Below are positions 9,203 through 18,563 of a stretch of 64,000 bases of DNA, piece by piece. The notes under the pieces are model-generated. The model made no database searches, was not told the DNA's origin, and saw only the letters and a program-made list of their open reading frames with translations. The stretch's first letter is position 1. Every line of letters starts with the position of its first letter. Source of the stretch: Cohnella sp. WQ 127256 (lineage in GTDB: Bacteria; Bacillota; Bacilli; Paenibacillales; Paenibacillaceae); assembly GCF_024519285.1 (NCBI RefSeq), contig NZ_JAMZCY010000001.1, positions 1,178,001 through 1,242,000 of the forward strand. The letters are read 5' to 3'. The translations under genes were made by a program, and so were the position numbers.

Positions 9203-10996
9203 ATGCGGGTATTTAATTGGAAAAAGAAAGCCTTCGGATTACAGAAAAAAGCAATTGCGATATTTATGTTATTTGTCATTTTACCTACTTTCGGAGTAGG
9301 CGTACTTGTTCAAGTTCAATTTAGCGACATCCTTCTGAATCAATTCACTTCGAATACTAAGCGTAATTTGGATACCGTGACCAGTCAGTTGGAAGATCAG
9401 ACGAAGATGGTAGAAGATATCGCAGACTATATGATCCTTAACCCGGATATGCAAGCATTCCTACGTTTGTCACCGTCATTAAATATGGACCAAATGGAAA
9501 TCCACAAAAGGAATATCGAAGATTTTCTTACGTTCCAGCTCATGAGCAAAAATTACATCAAATCGATATCAATAGCAGGTGTAAACGGCAATTCCATTGA
9601 AATGGGGGAGCCGATCCATGGTAACGAAGAGGAATGGGTAGAAGAAGCTAAGCTTCATAGGGGAGGGATTGTCTGGAGCTCCAGCTACCCCACTTACAGC
9701 AGCTGGAGTGGTAATATCGAATTAATCTCTCTCTTCCGAATACTTAATTCCTATAACAATATTACTCGTCCCATTGGCAATCTTACGATTCGACTTGGAG
9801 AAGCCAATGTAAGAAACCTCCTAGAGAGTGGAATTGCCAAGGAATCGGGTTATCTCTATGTTATCGATGATAATGGAGAAAGAATTTTGCAATCGAATTC
9901 AGCGCAATTATTGGACTACAAGCCGGATGAGAAGTTGCTTCATTCTCTGGAGGTAAGTGGTCAAGAGTATAAGCGGCATGTCGTTAACGGAGAGAAGGTC
10001 TTAACCTTCTACCAACCTATGGAGAATACGAATTGGAAAATCATAGCAATGATACCGGAGAAGGTCGTGAATGAGCAATTTCGCCGCGTGAAGCTTGTAA
10101 TGAACTTTATTCTGGCTGCGATCATGTTGCTATGCTTTCTGGCTTTGATTGGGTTTCAATACACCATCATTCGTCCAATCCTCCGGTTGAAAGTAGGAAC
10201 AAACCGTGTTAAGCTTGGTGACTTTAGCGTTCGCCTGCCCATTGGGTCAAATGATGAAATCGCTGAACTTAACCGCAAGTTCAATGAAATGGTCATGACG
10301 ATTCAAGAATTAATCGAGCATAAGTTCAAGCTAGAGCTTCGTGAACGCGAATCTGAGCTTAAGCTGCTGCAGAATCAAATGGATCCTCATTTTCTTTACA
10401 ATACGTTAGATATGATTCGTTGGACGGCTCGGTTAGAGAAAGCTAAGCAAACCAGTCAGCTTATCGAGATGTTCTCAAAGTTCTTTCGCTCGGGATTAAG
10501 TAGTGGGAAGTATCAGACTACGATCTTACAAGAGCTGGAATTTGTTCAATCCTACTTATATTTGCAACAAAGACGACTGGGTCAGGATAAGCTACGCTAT
10601 ACGTTGTACACGGAAGCTACGATTTCTAGATCTGTCATTCTCAAAGCAACGATTCAACCTCTTGTAGAAAATTTTCTGAAGCATGGCTTTGATCGGAAAA
10701 GGAAAATAAATAGCATAGCTGTGAGATGTTATGAGCAGTCTGACATGATTTGGATTGATGTGATAGACAATGGAAGTGGGCTAAGTCCCGATAAAATTGA
10801 GTCCATACTCGCTTTACGTAAAAGTGCTGAAACGAGCGAAACTCGTGGAGGAGCATTAAGCAATATTCATGAGCGAATATCGATCTATTTCGGAGAAGAT
10901 TATGGCTTGGAGATGATAGATACTTCAGGCGAGGGAGGCTGGATTCGATTGAGAATCCCTTCTTCCAATGCCGATAGAGGTGAGGAAAGTGAGTAA
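9203..10996 (+). CDS. YesM-type sensor histidine kinase
   Basis: A 597-residue membrane sensor. Helix 1 (about 17-40) and helix 2 (about 297-320) enclose an extracellular sensing domain of about 255 residues. A HAMP domain follows (IIRPILRLKVGTNRVKLGDFSVRL), then a His_kinase domain with the phosphoacceptor His in QNQMDPHFLYNTLD near residue 395, and an HATPase with N-box QPLVENFLKHGF and G-box DNGSGL. Such kinases usually sit beside CUT1 transporters and respond to extracellular or transported sugars. The stop overlaps the start of the regulator gene by 8 nt. Confidence 0.94.
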   Translation: MRVFNWKKKAFGLQKKAIAIFMLFVILPTFGVGVLVQVQFSDILLNQFTSNTKRNLDTVTSQLEDQTKMVEDIADYMILNPDMQAFLRLSPSLNMDQMEIHKRNIEDFLTFQLMSKNYIKSISIAGVNGNSIEMGEPIHGNEEEWVEEAKLHRGGIVWSSSYPTYSSWSGNIELISLFRILNSYNNITRPIGNLTIRLGEANVRNLLESGIAKESGYLYVIDDNGERILQSNSAQLLDYKPDEKLLHSLEVSGQEYKRHVVNGEKVLTFYQPMENTNWKIIAMIPEKVVNEQFRRVKLVMNFILAAIMLLCFLALIGFQYTIIRPILRLKVGTNRVKLGDFSVRLPIGSNDEIAELNRKFNEMVMTIQELIEHKFKLELRERESELKLLQNQMDPHFLYNTLDMIRWTARLEKAKQTSQLIEMFSKFFRSGLSSGKYQTTILQELEFVQSYLYLQQRRLGQDKLRYTLYTEATISRSVILKATIQPLVENFLKHGFDRKRKINSIAVRCYEQSDMIWIDVIDNGSGLSPDKIESILALRKSAETSETRGGALSNIHERISIYFGEDYGLEMIDTSGEGGWIRLRIPSSNADRGEESE

Positions 10997-12578
10997 TCAG
11001 TTCACTGAGTTTCCGATGCTTGACGGAATGATCAAGCTCTTAATCGTTGATGATGAACCTGTAATCTGCGAGGGCCTTCGTTACACGATTGATTGGGAAG
11101 AGCAAGGTGTTCAAGTGATTGGCGTTGCCTACGATGGAGAAGAAGCTTTGCGAATCATAGAGCAGGAAGATGTTAACCTAGTGCTGACAGATATTCGCAT
11201 GGATGGCATGGATGGGTTACAGCTGACGGAGCAATTAAACATTCGGTATCCTAACGTTCGAGTTATTATGATCAGTGGTTATGAAGATTTCTCTTACGCA
11301 AGACAAGCGATCCGTATGGACGTTATTGATTATTTACTTAAGCCTGTTGAGATTGAGGAATTGATAGAGGTTGTTCGGAAGGTCGTTGTTAGTATAAGGT
11401 CTGAGAACGTTACGGATTTGGTCCAAGAGGATGAGCAATGGTTGTCCAATCAAATTCGGAATGCCCCTTCCTATACGAAGGAAGTGCAGCCTGTGCATCT
11501 CGAAGGGTCACGGTATCGAATGGTTGTCACACAATTGGAGTATTTCTCTGAATGGCGTACAGCCCTCACTTCGGAGCAATATACGCTTATTCAGCAGCAG
11601 TGGATGAACATCGTACACCAATCCCTTGAATCTTGTTCTATTCGGAGTATTTCTGTATTTGATCATCCCAATCTCCTCTATACATTAGTAATAACGAGTG
11701 CTGAGTTCGGACCCTTTGACTGGCTTAATGCATTGGACGATATTATGAAGTCTAGTGTGGAGGAACACTCTTTGTATTGTGGCGTATCTGGGGTTTACGA
11801 TAGTTTGGCTGCAACTAACATTCATTGTAAAGATGTAAAGCAGCTAATCCAATATCATGTACTCGAGGGAAAAACGATCCTGCAACCAGAGTTACTTGAA
11901 AGCATAGGCAGTAATCGAACGTTACCCGACTTTGAAAATACGAAGGTTGTTCAGCTTCTCGTGCATGCCATTTTCAAGCAAGATCTAGCAGAAATGAAAA
12001 CGATTGTGTTGGATATGTTTCTCTTCTTCCGAGAGCACAGGTTCTTATTGCCAGAAGTATTGAAGGAATATGAGGAAATCTCAGTTCTCCTTCGTCAACG
12101 ATTGCGTCAAAGTGGTTTGAATGTACTAGAGCATGTTCGGAAAGAGCTTATCGACTTGAACGAGAACAACTCTTATGAGAGCTTACAAGCTATTGTCGTG
12201 GATGAGCTTGAGCAATGGTTACAGCTCGTGGATAAGAACGGAATCGATAAATCCTATTGGATTATTGAGAAAGTAAAGAAGTATATGGCTGAGCATTATC
12301 GTAACGATCTTAAAGCTTTCGAAGTTGCTGCATGGCTTAAAATAACACCAAGCTACTTCAGCCTCATATTTAAGCAGGGAACGGGAAAAACCTTCTCCGA
12401 GTACATTAACGAGCTACGACTTGAAGATGCCAAGCGGTTGTTAGCGACGACGTCCGATAAAGTATTCGAGATCTCTGATCAAGTTGGCTATAAGGAATAC
12501 AAGTACTTTGTAACGGTGTTTAAGTCTTATACGGGAATGACGCCTAAGGAATACCGGGTGTTGAATGCTAATCGATAA
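10989..12578 (+). CDS. YesN-type response regulator with AraC DNA-binding domain
   Basis: The N-terminal receiver (LLIVDDEP, phosphoacceptor in LVLTDIRMDGMDG, Lys in YLLKPVEI) is followed by a long middle region of about 280 residues and a C-terminal AraC-type double helix-turn-helix (KITPSYFSLIFKQGTGKTFSEY and VGYKEYKYFVTVFKSYTGMTPKEYR). I start at GTG 10989 because AGAGGTGAGG precedes it and it overlaps the kinase stop; ATG 11028 is an alternative that would remove 13 residues. It probably activates the surrounding glycan operon after phosphorylation by the adjacent kinase. Confidence 0.92.
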   Translation: MSNQFTEFPMLDGMIKLLIVDDEPVICEGLRYTIDWEEQGVQVIGVAYDGEEALRIIEQEDVNLVLTDIRMDGMDGLQLTEQLNIRYPNVRVIMISGYEDFSYARQAIRMDVIDYLLKPVEIEELIEVVRKVVVSIRSENVTDLVQEDEQWLSNQIRNAPSYTKEVQPVHLEGSRYRMVVTQLEYFSEWRTALTSEQYTLIQQQWMNIVHQSLESCSIRSISVFDHPNLLYTLVITSAEFGPFDWLNALDDIMKSSVEEHSLYCGVSGVYDSLAATNIHCKDVKQLIQYHVLEGKTILQPELLESIGSNRTLPDFENTKVVQLLVHAIFKQDLAEMKTIVLDMFLFFREHRFLLPEVLKEYEEISVLLRQRLRQSGLNVLEHVRKELIDLNENNSYESLQAIVVDELEQWLQLVDKNGIDKSYWIIEKVKKYMAEHYRNDLKAFEVAAWLKITPSYFSLIFKQGTGKTFSEYINELRLEDAKRLLATTSDKVFEISDQVGYKEYKYFVTVFKSYTGMTPKEYRVLNANR

Positions 12579-12607
12579 GTCATACATAGGGAGAAGTGTA
12601 CTCTAAC

Positions 12608-14914
12608 ATGGATAACTACAAAGATAGCTCGTTGACTATAGATGAACGCGTGACCGATCTAATTGATAGGATGACTCTGAAAGAGAAGGTTGGACAGCTT
12701 AATCAGAAAATGTACGGTTGGGATGCTTATCAGTGGAGCGAAGGAAACTTTGAATTGACGCAGCATTTCAAGGATCAAGTGGCTATTGGCGAAGGGATGG
12801 GTGCGCTTTATGGTTTGTTCCGTGCCGATCCCTGGTCACAGGTGACTTATGACAATGGGATCCCAACAGAGGACAGTGCGAAAGTCGCAAATGAAATCCA
12901 ACGCTATATGATCGAGAATACCCGACTTGGTATACCTGTACTTTTATCGGAGGAAGGACCCCATGGGCATCAAGCTCTTGACGGCACTTTACTCCCTGTT
13001 AACTTAGGCGTAGGATCCACCTGGAATCCACAATTGATTGAGCGAGCTTATGCCCAAGTTGCGGCTGAAATACGATCGCGTGGAGCCCACCTTGGCCTTG
13101 TCTCGACTTTAGATATTTTACATGATCCTCGTTGGGGACGAACGGAAGAGTGTTATGGAGAAGATCCTTACCTTGCTTCACGATTGACAGAGGCAGTTGT
13201 GAGAGGTATGCAGGGGCATGAGCCTGAACAGCTGAAGTCCTCCAATAAGGTAGCTGCAGTGCTTAAGCATCTGAGTGCCCAAGGAACAGCAATGGGAGGA
13301 CGTAATGCAGGTCCCGCTTCGATAGGGGAAAGGGAACTCCGTGAAATTCATTTACCTGCCGCGAAGGCTGGAATCGAAGCAGGTGCCTTAGGCTGTATGG
13401 CTGCTTACAATGAAATAGACGGCATCCCTTGTCATGTGAATGAGAAGCTCCTTACAGGTATTTTACGTGAGGAGTGGGGCTTCGACGGCATCGTCATGGC
13501 GGACGGCTGCGCGCTTGACCGGCTGATCGCGATGACAGGTGATTATGAATCTGCGGCTGCATTAGCACTTTCCTCAGGGGTCGATATCAGCTTATGGGAT
13601 ACGGCTTTTACAACGCTACAAAAAGCAGTTGAATTAGGTCTAGTAGAACAATCTTTCATTGATCGCGCGGTTGAACGTGTCTTGAGATTAAAATTCAAGT
13701 TGGGCTTGTTCGATCAGCCCTATACGGATGAGAAGTTGGCTGCAAACGTCGTAAGCAATGCTGCGTTTCAGGAAATTAATCTTCAGGTCGCACGTGAATC
13801 CATCGTGCTCTTGAAGAATGAGAACAATCTACTTCCGTTAAATGGAGCCATTCAGCGGATTGCTGTCATCGGCCCTAATGCTGATCGTCTATACAATCAG
13901 CTGGGGGATTATACAAGCGTTCAGCGCAAAGATAAAGGGACAACTGTGCTGCAGGGAATTAAGCTTGCTTCACCGGCTGGTGTGGAAATTGTGTATAGCC
14001 CAGGCTGCGGTATCCGTGATTTGTCCGAGAAAGGCTTGGACGAAGCGGTTGAGAACGCTCAAAAATCCGATGTCGCCATTCTGGTCTTAGGCGGTAGTAG
14101 TGCGCGTCAATTCGACGGACAATTCGATAGTAATGGCGAAGCGATCGTCGCTGAAGGAGCTCTCTCGGAGATGGATTGCGGTGAAGGTGTCGACCTTGCC
14201 GATCTTCGGCTTGGAGGCTTGCAAGAGCGATTGGTACGCGAAGTTCAAGCAACAGGCACACCCGTTATTGTTGTACTTATCCAAGGACGACCTCATGCAT
14301 TAACCGAAATCGTTGACCATTGTAATGCGCTGCTGTGCGGATGGTACCCAGGTCAGGAAGGGGGGAAGGCAATCGGAGAAGTTCTATTCGGCGCTATTAA
14401 TCCGAATGGGAAACTGTCCGTCAGCCTGCCACGTTCCTCAGCTCAGTTGCCGGTTTATTACAACCAGAAAAACCCGGGACGTCCAAGACCTTATGTAGAT
14501 ATGCCATCTGCTGCGTTATATCCTTTCGGCTACGGACTAAGCTATACGACTTTTTCGTATGGACCAATGCATATTAGCAAACAAGCAATGAAGGTTAGTG
14601 AAGTTATTAAAGGTGACTGTTATGAGGTTAGCATCGAAGTGACCAATACCGGAAATCGAGCAGGTGCCGAAACGGTGCAATTATACCTTCAATCCAAGAG
14701 GTCTGGTATCTCACGGCGCATTCTTGAGCTCAAGGGTTTTGAGAAGGTGTGGTTGGAAGCTGGGGCTAGTCAGTCGATCACTTTCCGATTGGGTCAGGAG
14801 CAGCTCTCGATCTGGAATCGTGATATGAAGTTTACGCTTGAGCCTTGCGAGGTGACCGTGCTGGTGGGGACGAATTCTACTTCGCTTGCTGGTATAGATA
14901 TTCAGGTTACGTAG
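12608..14914 (+). CDS. glycoside hydrolase family 3 (beta-glucosidase/xylosidase type)
   Basis: About 768 residues with no signal peptide, so probably cytoplasmic. It has the GH3 TIM-barrel (DPRWGRTEECYGEDPYL), the nucleophile Asp in GIVMADGCALDRL near residue 299, the second alpha/beta domain (VARESIVLLKNE, AVIGPNAD) and a C-terminal fibronectin III-like domain (EVTNTGNRAGAETVQLYL). The nucleophile context MADG is less usual than the common SDW or SDY. I prefer ATG 12608 (AGGGAGAAG 11 nt upstream) over GTG 12596. As last gene of the operon it probably releases terminal sugars from the imported oligosaccharide. Confidence 0.92.
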   Translation: MDNYKDSSLTIDERVTDLIDRMTLKEKVGQLNQKMYGWDAYQWSEGNFELTQHFKDQVAIGEGMGALYGLFRADPWSQVTYDNGIPTEDSAKVANEIQRYMIENTRLGIPVLLSEEGPHGHQALDGTLLPVNLGVGSTWNPQLIERAYAQVAAEIRSRGAHLGLVSTLDILHDPRWGRTEECYGEDPYLASRLTEAVVRGMQGHEPEQLKSSNKVAAVLKHLSAQGTAMGGRNAGPASIGERELREIHLPAAKAGIEAGALGCMAAYNEIDGIPCHVNEKLLTGILREEWGFDGIVMADGCALDRLIAMTGDYESAAALALSSGVDISLWDTAFTTLQKAVELGLVEQSFIDRAVERVLRLKFKLGLFDQPYTDEKLAANVVSNAAFQEINLQVARESIVLLKNENNLLPLNGAIQRIAVIGPNADRLYNQLGDYTSVQRKDKGTTVLQGIKLASPAGVEIVYSPGCGIRDLSEKGLDEAVENAQKSDVAILVLGGSSARQFDGQFDSNGEAIVAEGALSEMDCGEGVDLADLRLGGLQERLVREVQATGTPVIVVLIQGRPHALTEIVDHCNALLCGWYPGQEGGKAIGEVLFGAINPNGKLSVSLPRSSAQLPVYYNQKNPGRPRPYVDMPSAALYPFGYGLSYTTFSYGPMHISKQAMKVSEVIKGDCYEVSIEVTNTGNRAGAETVQLYLQSKRSGISRRILELKGFEKVWLEAGASQSITFRLGQEQLSIWNRDMKFTLEPCEVTVLVGTNSTSLAGIDIQVT

Positions 14915-14998
14915 AGTAGACTTAGTTATTCGATCAGGCTTTGCGAAGGCTTGTGATTGCTTAATAGATCAAGATAGGTAACGCTTAGGTCAATTACC

Positions 14999-15056
14999 AA
15001 AAGAACCCCTTAAAATGGCGCATGATCTATGTGTCGTATGGGGTTCTTTTCTATTT
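14999..15056 (+). terminator. Rho-independent terminator ending the GH130-GH3 operon
   Basis: An 11-bp perfect stem (AAAAGAACCCC with GGGGTTCTTTT) with a 30-nt loop that can fold further, followed by CTATTTTG. Nothing else is seen in the gap to 15207 apart from a TATAAT at 15163-15168, a likely -10 box for the next gene. Confidence 0.8.
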
Positions 15057-15207
15057 TGTATCCCAAAAATAAGTTCCTCCGCAATCCCTTATGGAGGATG
15101 AGAGCAATTTTGAATGTACACTTTTAGTCCTACAGCCTGATTAAGTATATTGCCCTTCCTGTTATAATTAATCTTTCATTGTAGGAATAGGTATGGGAGA
15201 TTAAGAG

Positions 15208-16491
15208 ATGAATAGATTAGGATTGGGAAAAAAAGCTATGATCGCCGTGATGGGAATAACCCTATTAGGTAGTCCATCCCTAGGTTCATCTGTGTCTGCA
15301 ACTGCGATAAAGCCTGAACTGAGCATGATCCTGGATGACGTACCGCTTACTCTTGGAGTTAAACCTATGTTGAAAAATAATGTAACGCTTGTCCCTTTTC
15401 GCGCATTAGCTAATACTCTTGGCATTGCTGTGACTTGGGAAGCTAAGACGAAGACAATTTATGCTCAAGGTCTGGTCGATGGAGTAATACGTAATGTAGT
15501 GCTAAGGGTAGGGCAGAAGACAGCGTCAGTTGACGGTAAAACCGTAGATTTGACCGCGGCTCCTATGGTGGTGAACAATCAAACTCTCATTCCGCTCAGT
15601 TTCTTCGGCACGCAGTTTGGTGCTAAGGTGAGTTGGAGCAAAGATACAAACATCATTACGATCGTTTCACCGAAGAAAGCAATGCATTTAAGGGCCTTCT
15701 ATGCTTTGGGATCGTTCGGACAGCGTGCGAGAATTTCCTCCATGGACTCTGTCGCATTTGGCTGGACACGGATTAACGAAAAAGGCGAGCTTACCTTAGA
15801 AGGAGCGGATTATTACTGGCCAGAAGCAGCAGGGGAAGTCACCCCAGAAGCATTGGTACAAGATTCTTCTGCACAAGGTGCTAAGCCTTATTTGATGGTC
15901 TATTCGGTCGATGGTAAAGGTGAATTAACGAAGATGCTTAGTGATGAGACGCTTCGAAATACGTCCATTGATCATATCGTGAGATTGGCAGAAGACACTC
16001 GCTTTGATGGCGTTCTGCTAGATTTCGAGGGATTAGGATTATGGCTCGATCCTCTTGGACAGCAGAAGCTTCTTAATGATTACGTTCAAGTACTTGATGC
16101 AAAGCTAGAAGCCAAAGGTGTGAAGTTATCCTTAGCTGTACCTCCACCGAATAGTAATTATAAGGGTTATGATTACAAAACATTAGCTACCTATGCGGAT
16201 GACTTAGTCATCATGGCTTATGATTATAACCCAAAGGGGACTCCAGATCACACCCCAGAGCCCAATACCAAAGTTGAAGAAGCTATCCAGATGATGGTCA
16301 CAGCTGGAATCCCGGCGGAGAAGATTATTCTAGGCATCAGCTTATGGAATGAAACGACAGAAACTGTTGACGATAAGCTTGGACTAGCCAAACGTTACGG
16401 GTTAAAGGGTGCTTCCTTCTGGCGGTTAACCTTTTACGGAAATGATTTCGCAAATGCGATAGATCGTGTTGTAGAGAAAGTAGGAGAATAG
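15208..16491 (+). CDS. secreted stalk-domain protein with GH18-like hydrolase domain
   Basis: 427 residues. An N-terminal signal sequence (about 1-31) precedes a copper amine oxidase N-terminal-type stalk domain (about 38-150; LVPFRALANTLGIAVTWEA and LIPLSFFGTQFGAKVSWSKD), a module common in Paenibacillus surface proteins. A GH18-like barrel (about 155-425) carries the signature FDGVLLDFEG, with Glu near residue 274 in the catalytic position of DxxDxE, and later DDLVIMAYDYNPKGTPDH. It probably binds the wall and cleaves a GlcNAc polymer such as peptidoglycan or chitin. Start ATG 15208 follows GGAGATTAAGAG. Confidence 0.85.
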   Translation: MNRLGLGKKAMIAVMGITLLGSPSLGSSVSATAIKPELSMILDDVPLTLGVKPMLKNNVTLVPFRALANTLGIAVTWEAKTKTIYAQGLVDGVIRNVVLRVGQKTASVDGKTVDLTAAPMVVNNQTLIPLSFFGTQFGAKVSWSKDTNIITIVSPKKAMHLRAFYALGSFGQRARISSMDSVAFGWTRINEKGELTLEGADYYWPEAAGEVTPEALVQDSSAQGAKPYLMVYSVDGKGELTKMLSDETLRNTSIDHIVRLAEDTRFDGVLLDFEGLGLWLDPLGQQKLLNDYVQVLDAKLEAKGVKLSLAVPPPNSNYKGYDYKTLATYADDLVIMAYDYNPKGTPDHTPEPNTKVEEAIQMMVTAGIPAEKIILGISLWNETTETVDDKLGLAKRYGLKGASFWRLTFYGNDFANAIDRVVEKVGE

Positions 16492-16493
16492 CG

Positions 16494-17504
16494 TTGCCAT
16501 TCGGAACTATTTTACGGAAGTACTTTGTTAATGGGGTATGGACTATCGAAGAGGGACTTTCGGGGTGGAACAACACAACGAGGTTCGTGGAAGCGGAAGG
16601 ACTTAGGTGGGTTCTTCGAGTATATGAGACACATAAGGATATTGCAAAAATACGTTATGAGCATGAGATTCTCATTTCGCTCAATGAGCTTCGTTTACCC
16701 TTTCGAGTTCCCATGCCCGTAAGTAGCATCGATGGACATACCCTTGTTACGCTGGAGGATGGCACAGAACGACTGGCTTGTCTATTTACTTATATTGAAG
16801 GACGTAGACCCGATGAGAGCAGTAACGGTCTGCTAGCTTATGATTACGGAGTGGCGACTGGACAACTGAGTAAGGCACTGGAGGAATTGAAGGTATCCAG
16901 TGAGCCTGTATATCCTCCATATTACGAGATGGATTCCGCGCATCCGCTATGCACCTCAGAGAAAGTTGCAGCATTTTGCAAGTCACCTCCGTCTGAGCTT
17001 GAGGGAGAAGCTAGTGCTCTGCGAGTGATCGGGACAGCGATTCAGAACTTCCGCGCCTACTTGCCTCAATTCCGAACATTACCTCATCAACTTATTCACG
17101 GAGACATTAACCTCTCGAATTCACTAGTAAGGGAAGAGGATCTGAGGCAGCTTGAGGCCGTACTTGATTTTGAATTCTGCACCTGGGATTTAAGAGTAAT
17201 GGAAGTTGCCGTTGTCGTATCCGGATTCTTGAGCGATGGAAGTGCTATAGAGAATATAGATAGATATCTCGAAGGTGTGGGTAGTCAACTGAACTTGGAG
17301 CAAGCGGAAATCGCAGCGATTCCTTTACTTGTTCAGCTTCGAATTCTCGACGTATTTCACCATTTCCTTGGACGATACCTGGACGGAGTAGATGGTGCAG
17401 AAGTTCTTCGAGAACAAGCGATATCCGTATACGAGGGTCTTCTGGAGCTCGAGAATATTAGCGATAAATTACAAGATCTCTGTATTCAACACTTATCGAA
17501 ATAA
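16494..17504 (+). CDS. APH/HSK2-like phosphotransferase
   Basis: A 336-residue aminoglycoside phosphotransferase-fold kinase. The catalytic loop is LIHGDINLSNSL and the metal site is AVLDFEFCTWD, near residues 200-232. Relatives phosphorylate homoserine, choline, methylthioribose or aminoglycosides, and nothing here decides between them. The start is a TTG 2 nt after the upstream stop, with GGAG in the end of the previous gene, suggesting coupling to the stalk-domain gene. Confidence 0.85.
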   Translation: MPFGTILRKYFVNGVWTIEEGLSGWNNTTRFVEAEGLRWVLRVYETHKDIAKIRYEHEILISLNELRLPFRVPMPVSSIDGHTLVTLEDGTERLACLFTYIEGRRPDESSNGLLAYDYGVATGQLSKALEELKVSSEPVYPPYYEMDSAHPLCTSEKVAAFCKSPPSELEGEASALRVIGTAIQNFRAYLPQFRTLPHQLIHGDINLSNSLVREEDLRQLEAVLDFEFCTWDLRVMEVAVVVSGFLSDGSAIENIDRYLEGVGSQLNLEQAEIAAIPLLVQLRILDVFHHFLGRYLDGVDGAEVLREQAISVYEGLLELENISDKLQDLCIQHLSK

Positions 17505-17522
17505 TTATTTAACAACATTAAT

Positions 17523-17560
17523 GATGTGCTGATCTCCTTGGAGTTAGTACATCTTTTTTT
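17523..17560 (+). terminator. Rho-independent terminator after the APH-like gene
   Basis: Stem GATGTGCT with AGTACATC plus an inner CTCC/GGAG, followed by seven T residues. Confidence 0.85.
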
Positions 17561-17583
17561 AATACGCGGAAGGGTTTTCCTTG

Positions 17584-17694
17584 TTAATCACAATAAGCAG
17601 TAGCGTTGAAGCTCTCGGGACCTATCCGATTAATACCATTGCCAATAATATCACCCGAAACAAACACACTATAAACGAGCGTCCCATTACTCAT
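17584..17694 (-). pseudogene. possible small ORF or 3' gene remnant
   Basis: A 36-codon reading frame on the minus strand reads MSNGTLVYSVFVSGDIIGNG and ends FNATAYCD. Its composition looks protein-like, and the frame stays open upstream toward the methyltransferase start. There is no ribosome binding site before the ATG. It may be the tail of a broken gene; I do not recognise a family. Confidence 0.22.
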
Positions 17695-17759
17695 TACAGA
17701 AGAAGTTATTGACACGATTGAAACAATATCCTTATTCTGGGTTGAAAGGAGCTGATGAG

Positions 17760-18563
17760 ATGAGTGGAGTTGTCGATTATTATAATAGTTATGATGAAGA
17801 TTCTAGGTTTTCGCGTAATTCGCGAAAGATTGAATTCCTGACGAGTACACATACTCTCGATAAGCTGATTGGTGCAAAGTGTAAAATTCTTGATGTAGGT
17901 GCGGGTCCAGGCGCTTATTCGTTCTACTACGCTGAACGAGGGCATGATGTAGTGGCGGTTGATTTAACCCCAAGACATATTGAAACCATTATTCATAAAT
18001 CACAGGAACAAGGAATGTCTAATCTTCAAGCCTATGTAGCAGATGCTACAAACCTAAGTCAGTTTGCATCCCAATCCTTTGACGTCGTAATGTGTTTTGG
18101 TCCGCTTTACCATCTTACGACTTCCGAGGCTAGGGAGAGCTGTATCCAAGAGTGCCTAAGAGTCTTGAAAGACGGGGGTATTCTAGCCATTGCATACATA
18201 AATAAATACTCGATTATGCCTATGCTAGTGACAAGAAATAATAATTTCATTAGAGAAGATATGATTGACAAGGTTATTGATAATGGATCCTTTAAAGAGG
18301 ATTCAGAGGATTGTTTTTGGACGGAATCTCATTTTACTTCTCCAGATGAAATTGTAGATTTCATTAGCAAATTTAATACAGAAGAGATTGATCATGTTGC
18401 GACAGATGGATTAAGTCATTTAATAGGGGAATATGTAGATCAGTTATCCGATGATCAATTTATGGCGTGGTATAAATATCATCTTGAAACATTAAGAGTG
18501 AAGTCTATTCTAGGAATAAGTACTCATGGCTTATATATTTGCAGAAAAATACGGTCAGTCTGA
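17760..18563 (+). CDS. class I SAM-dependent methyltransferase
   Basis: 267 residues with a Rossmann-fold methyltransferase core: motif I ILDVGAGPGAYSFYYAERGH, motif II VVAVDLTPRHIE, and FDVVMCFGPLYHLT followed by ECLRVLKDGGILAIAYI. I start at ATG 17760 with AAAGGAG 10 nt upstream; the longer frame from 17709 lacks a site. The substrate is unknown; the closest general type is methyltransf_11/25 small-molecule enzymes. The stop overlaps the lipoprotein start by one base. Confidence 0.9.
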   Translation: MSGVVDYYNSYDEDSRFSRNSRKIEFLTSTHTLDKLIGAKCKILDVGAGPGAYSFYYAERGHDVVAVDLTPRHIETIIHKSQEQGMSNLQAYVADATNLSQFASQSFDVVMCFGPLYHLTTSEARESCIQECLRVLKDGGILAIAYINKYSIMPMLVTRNNNFIREDMIDKVIDNGSFKEDSEDCFWTESHFTSPDEIVDFISKFNTEEIDHVATDGLSHLIGEYVDQLSDDQFMAWYKYHLETLRVKSILGISTHGLYICRKIRSV

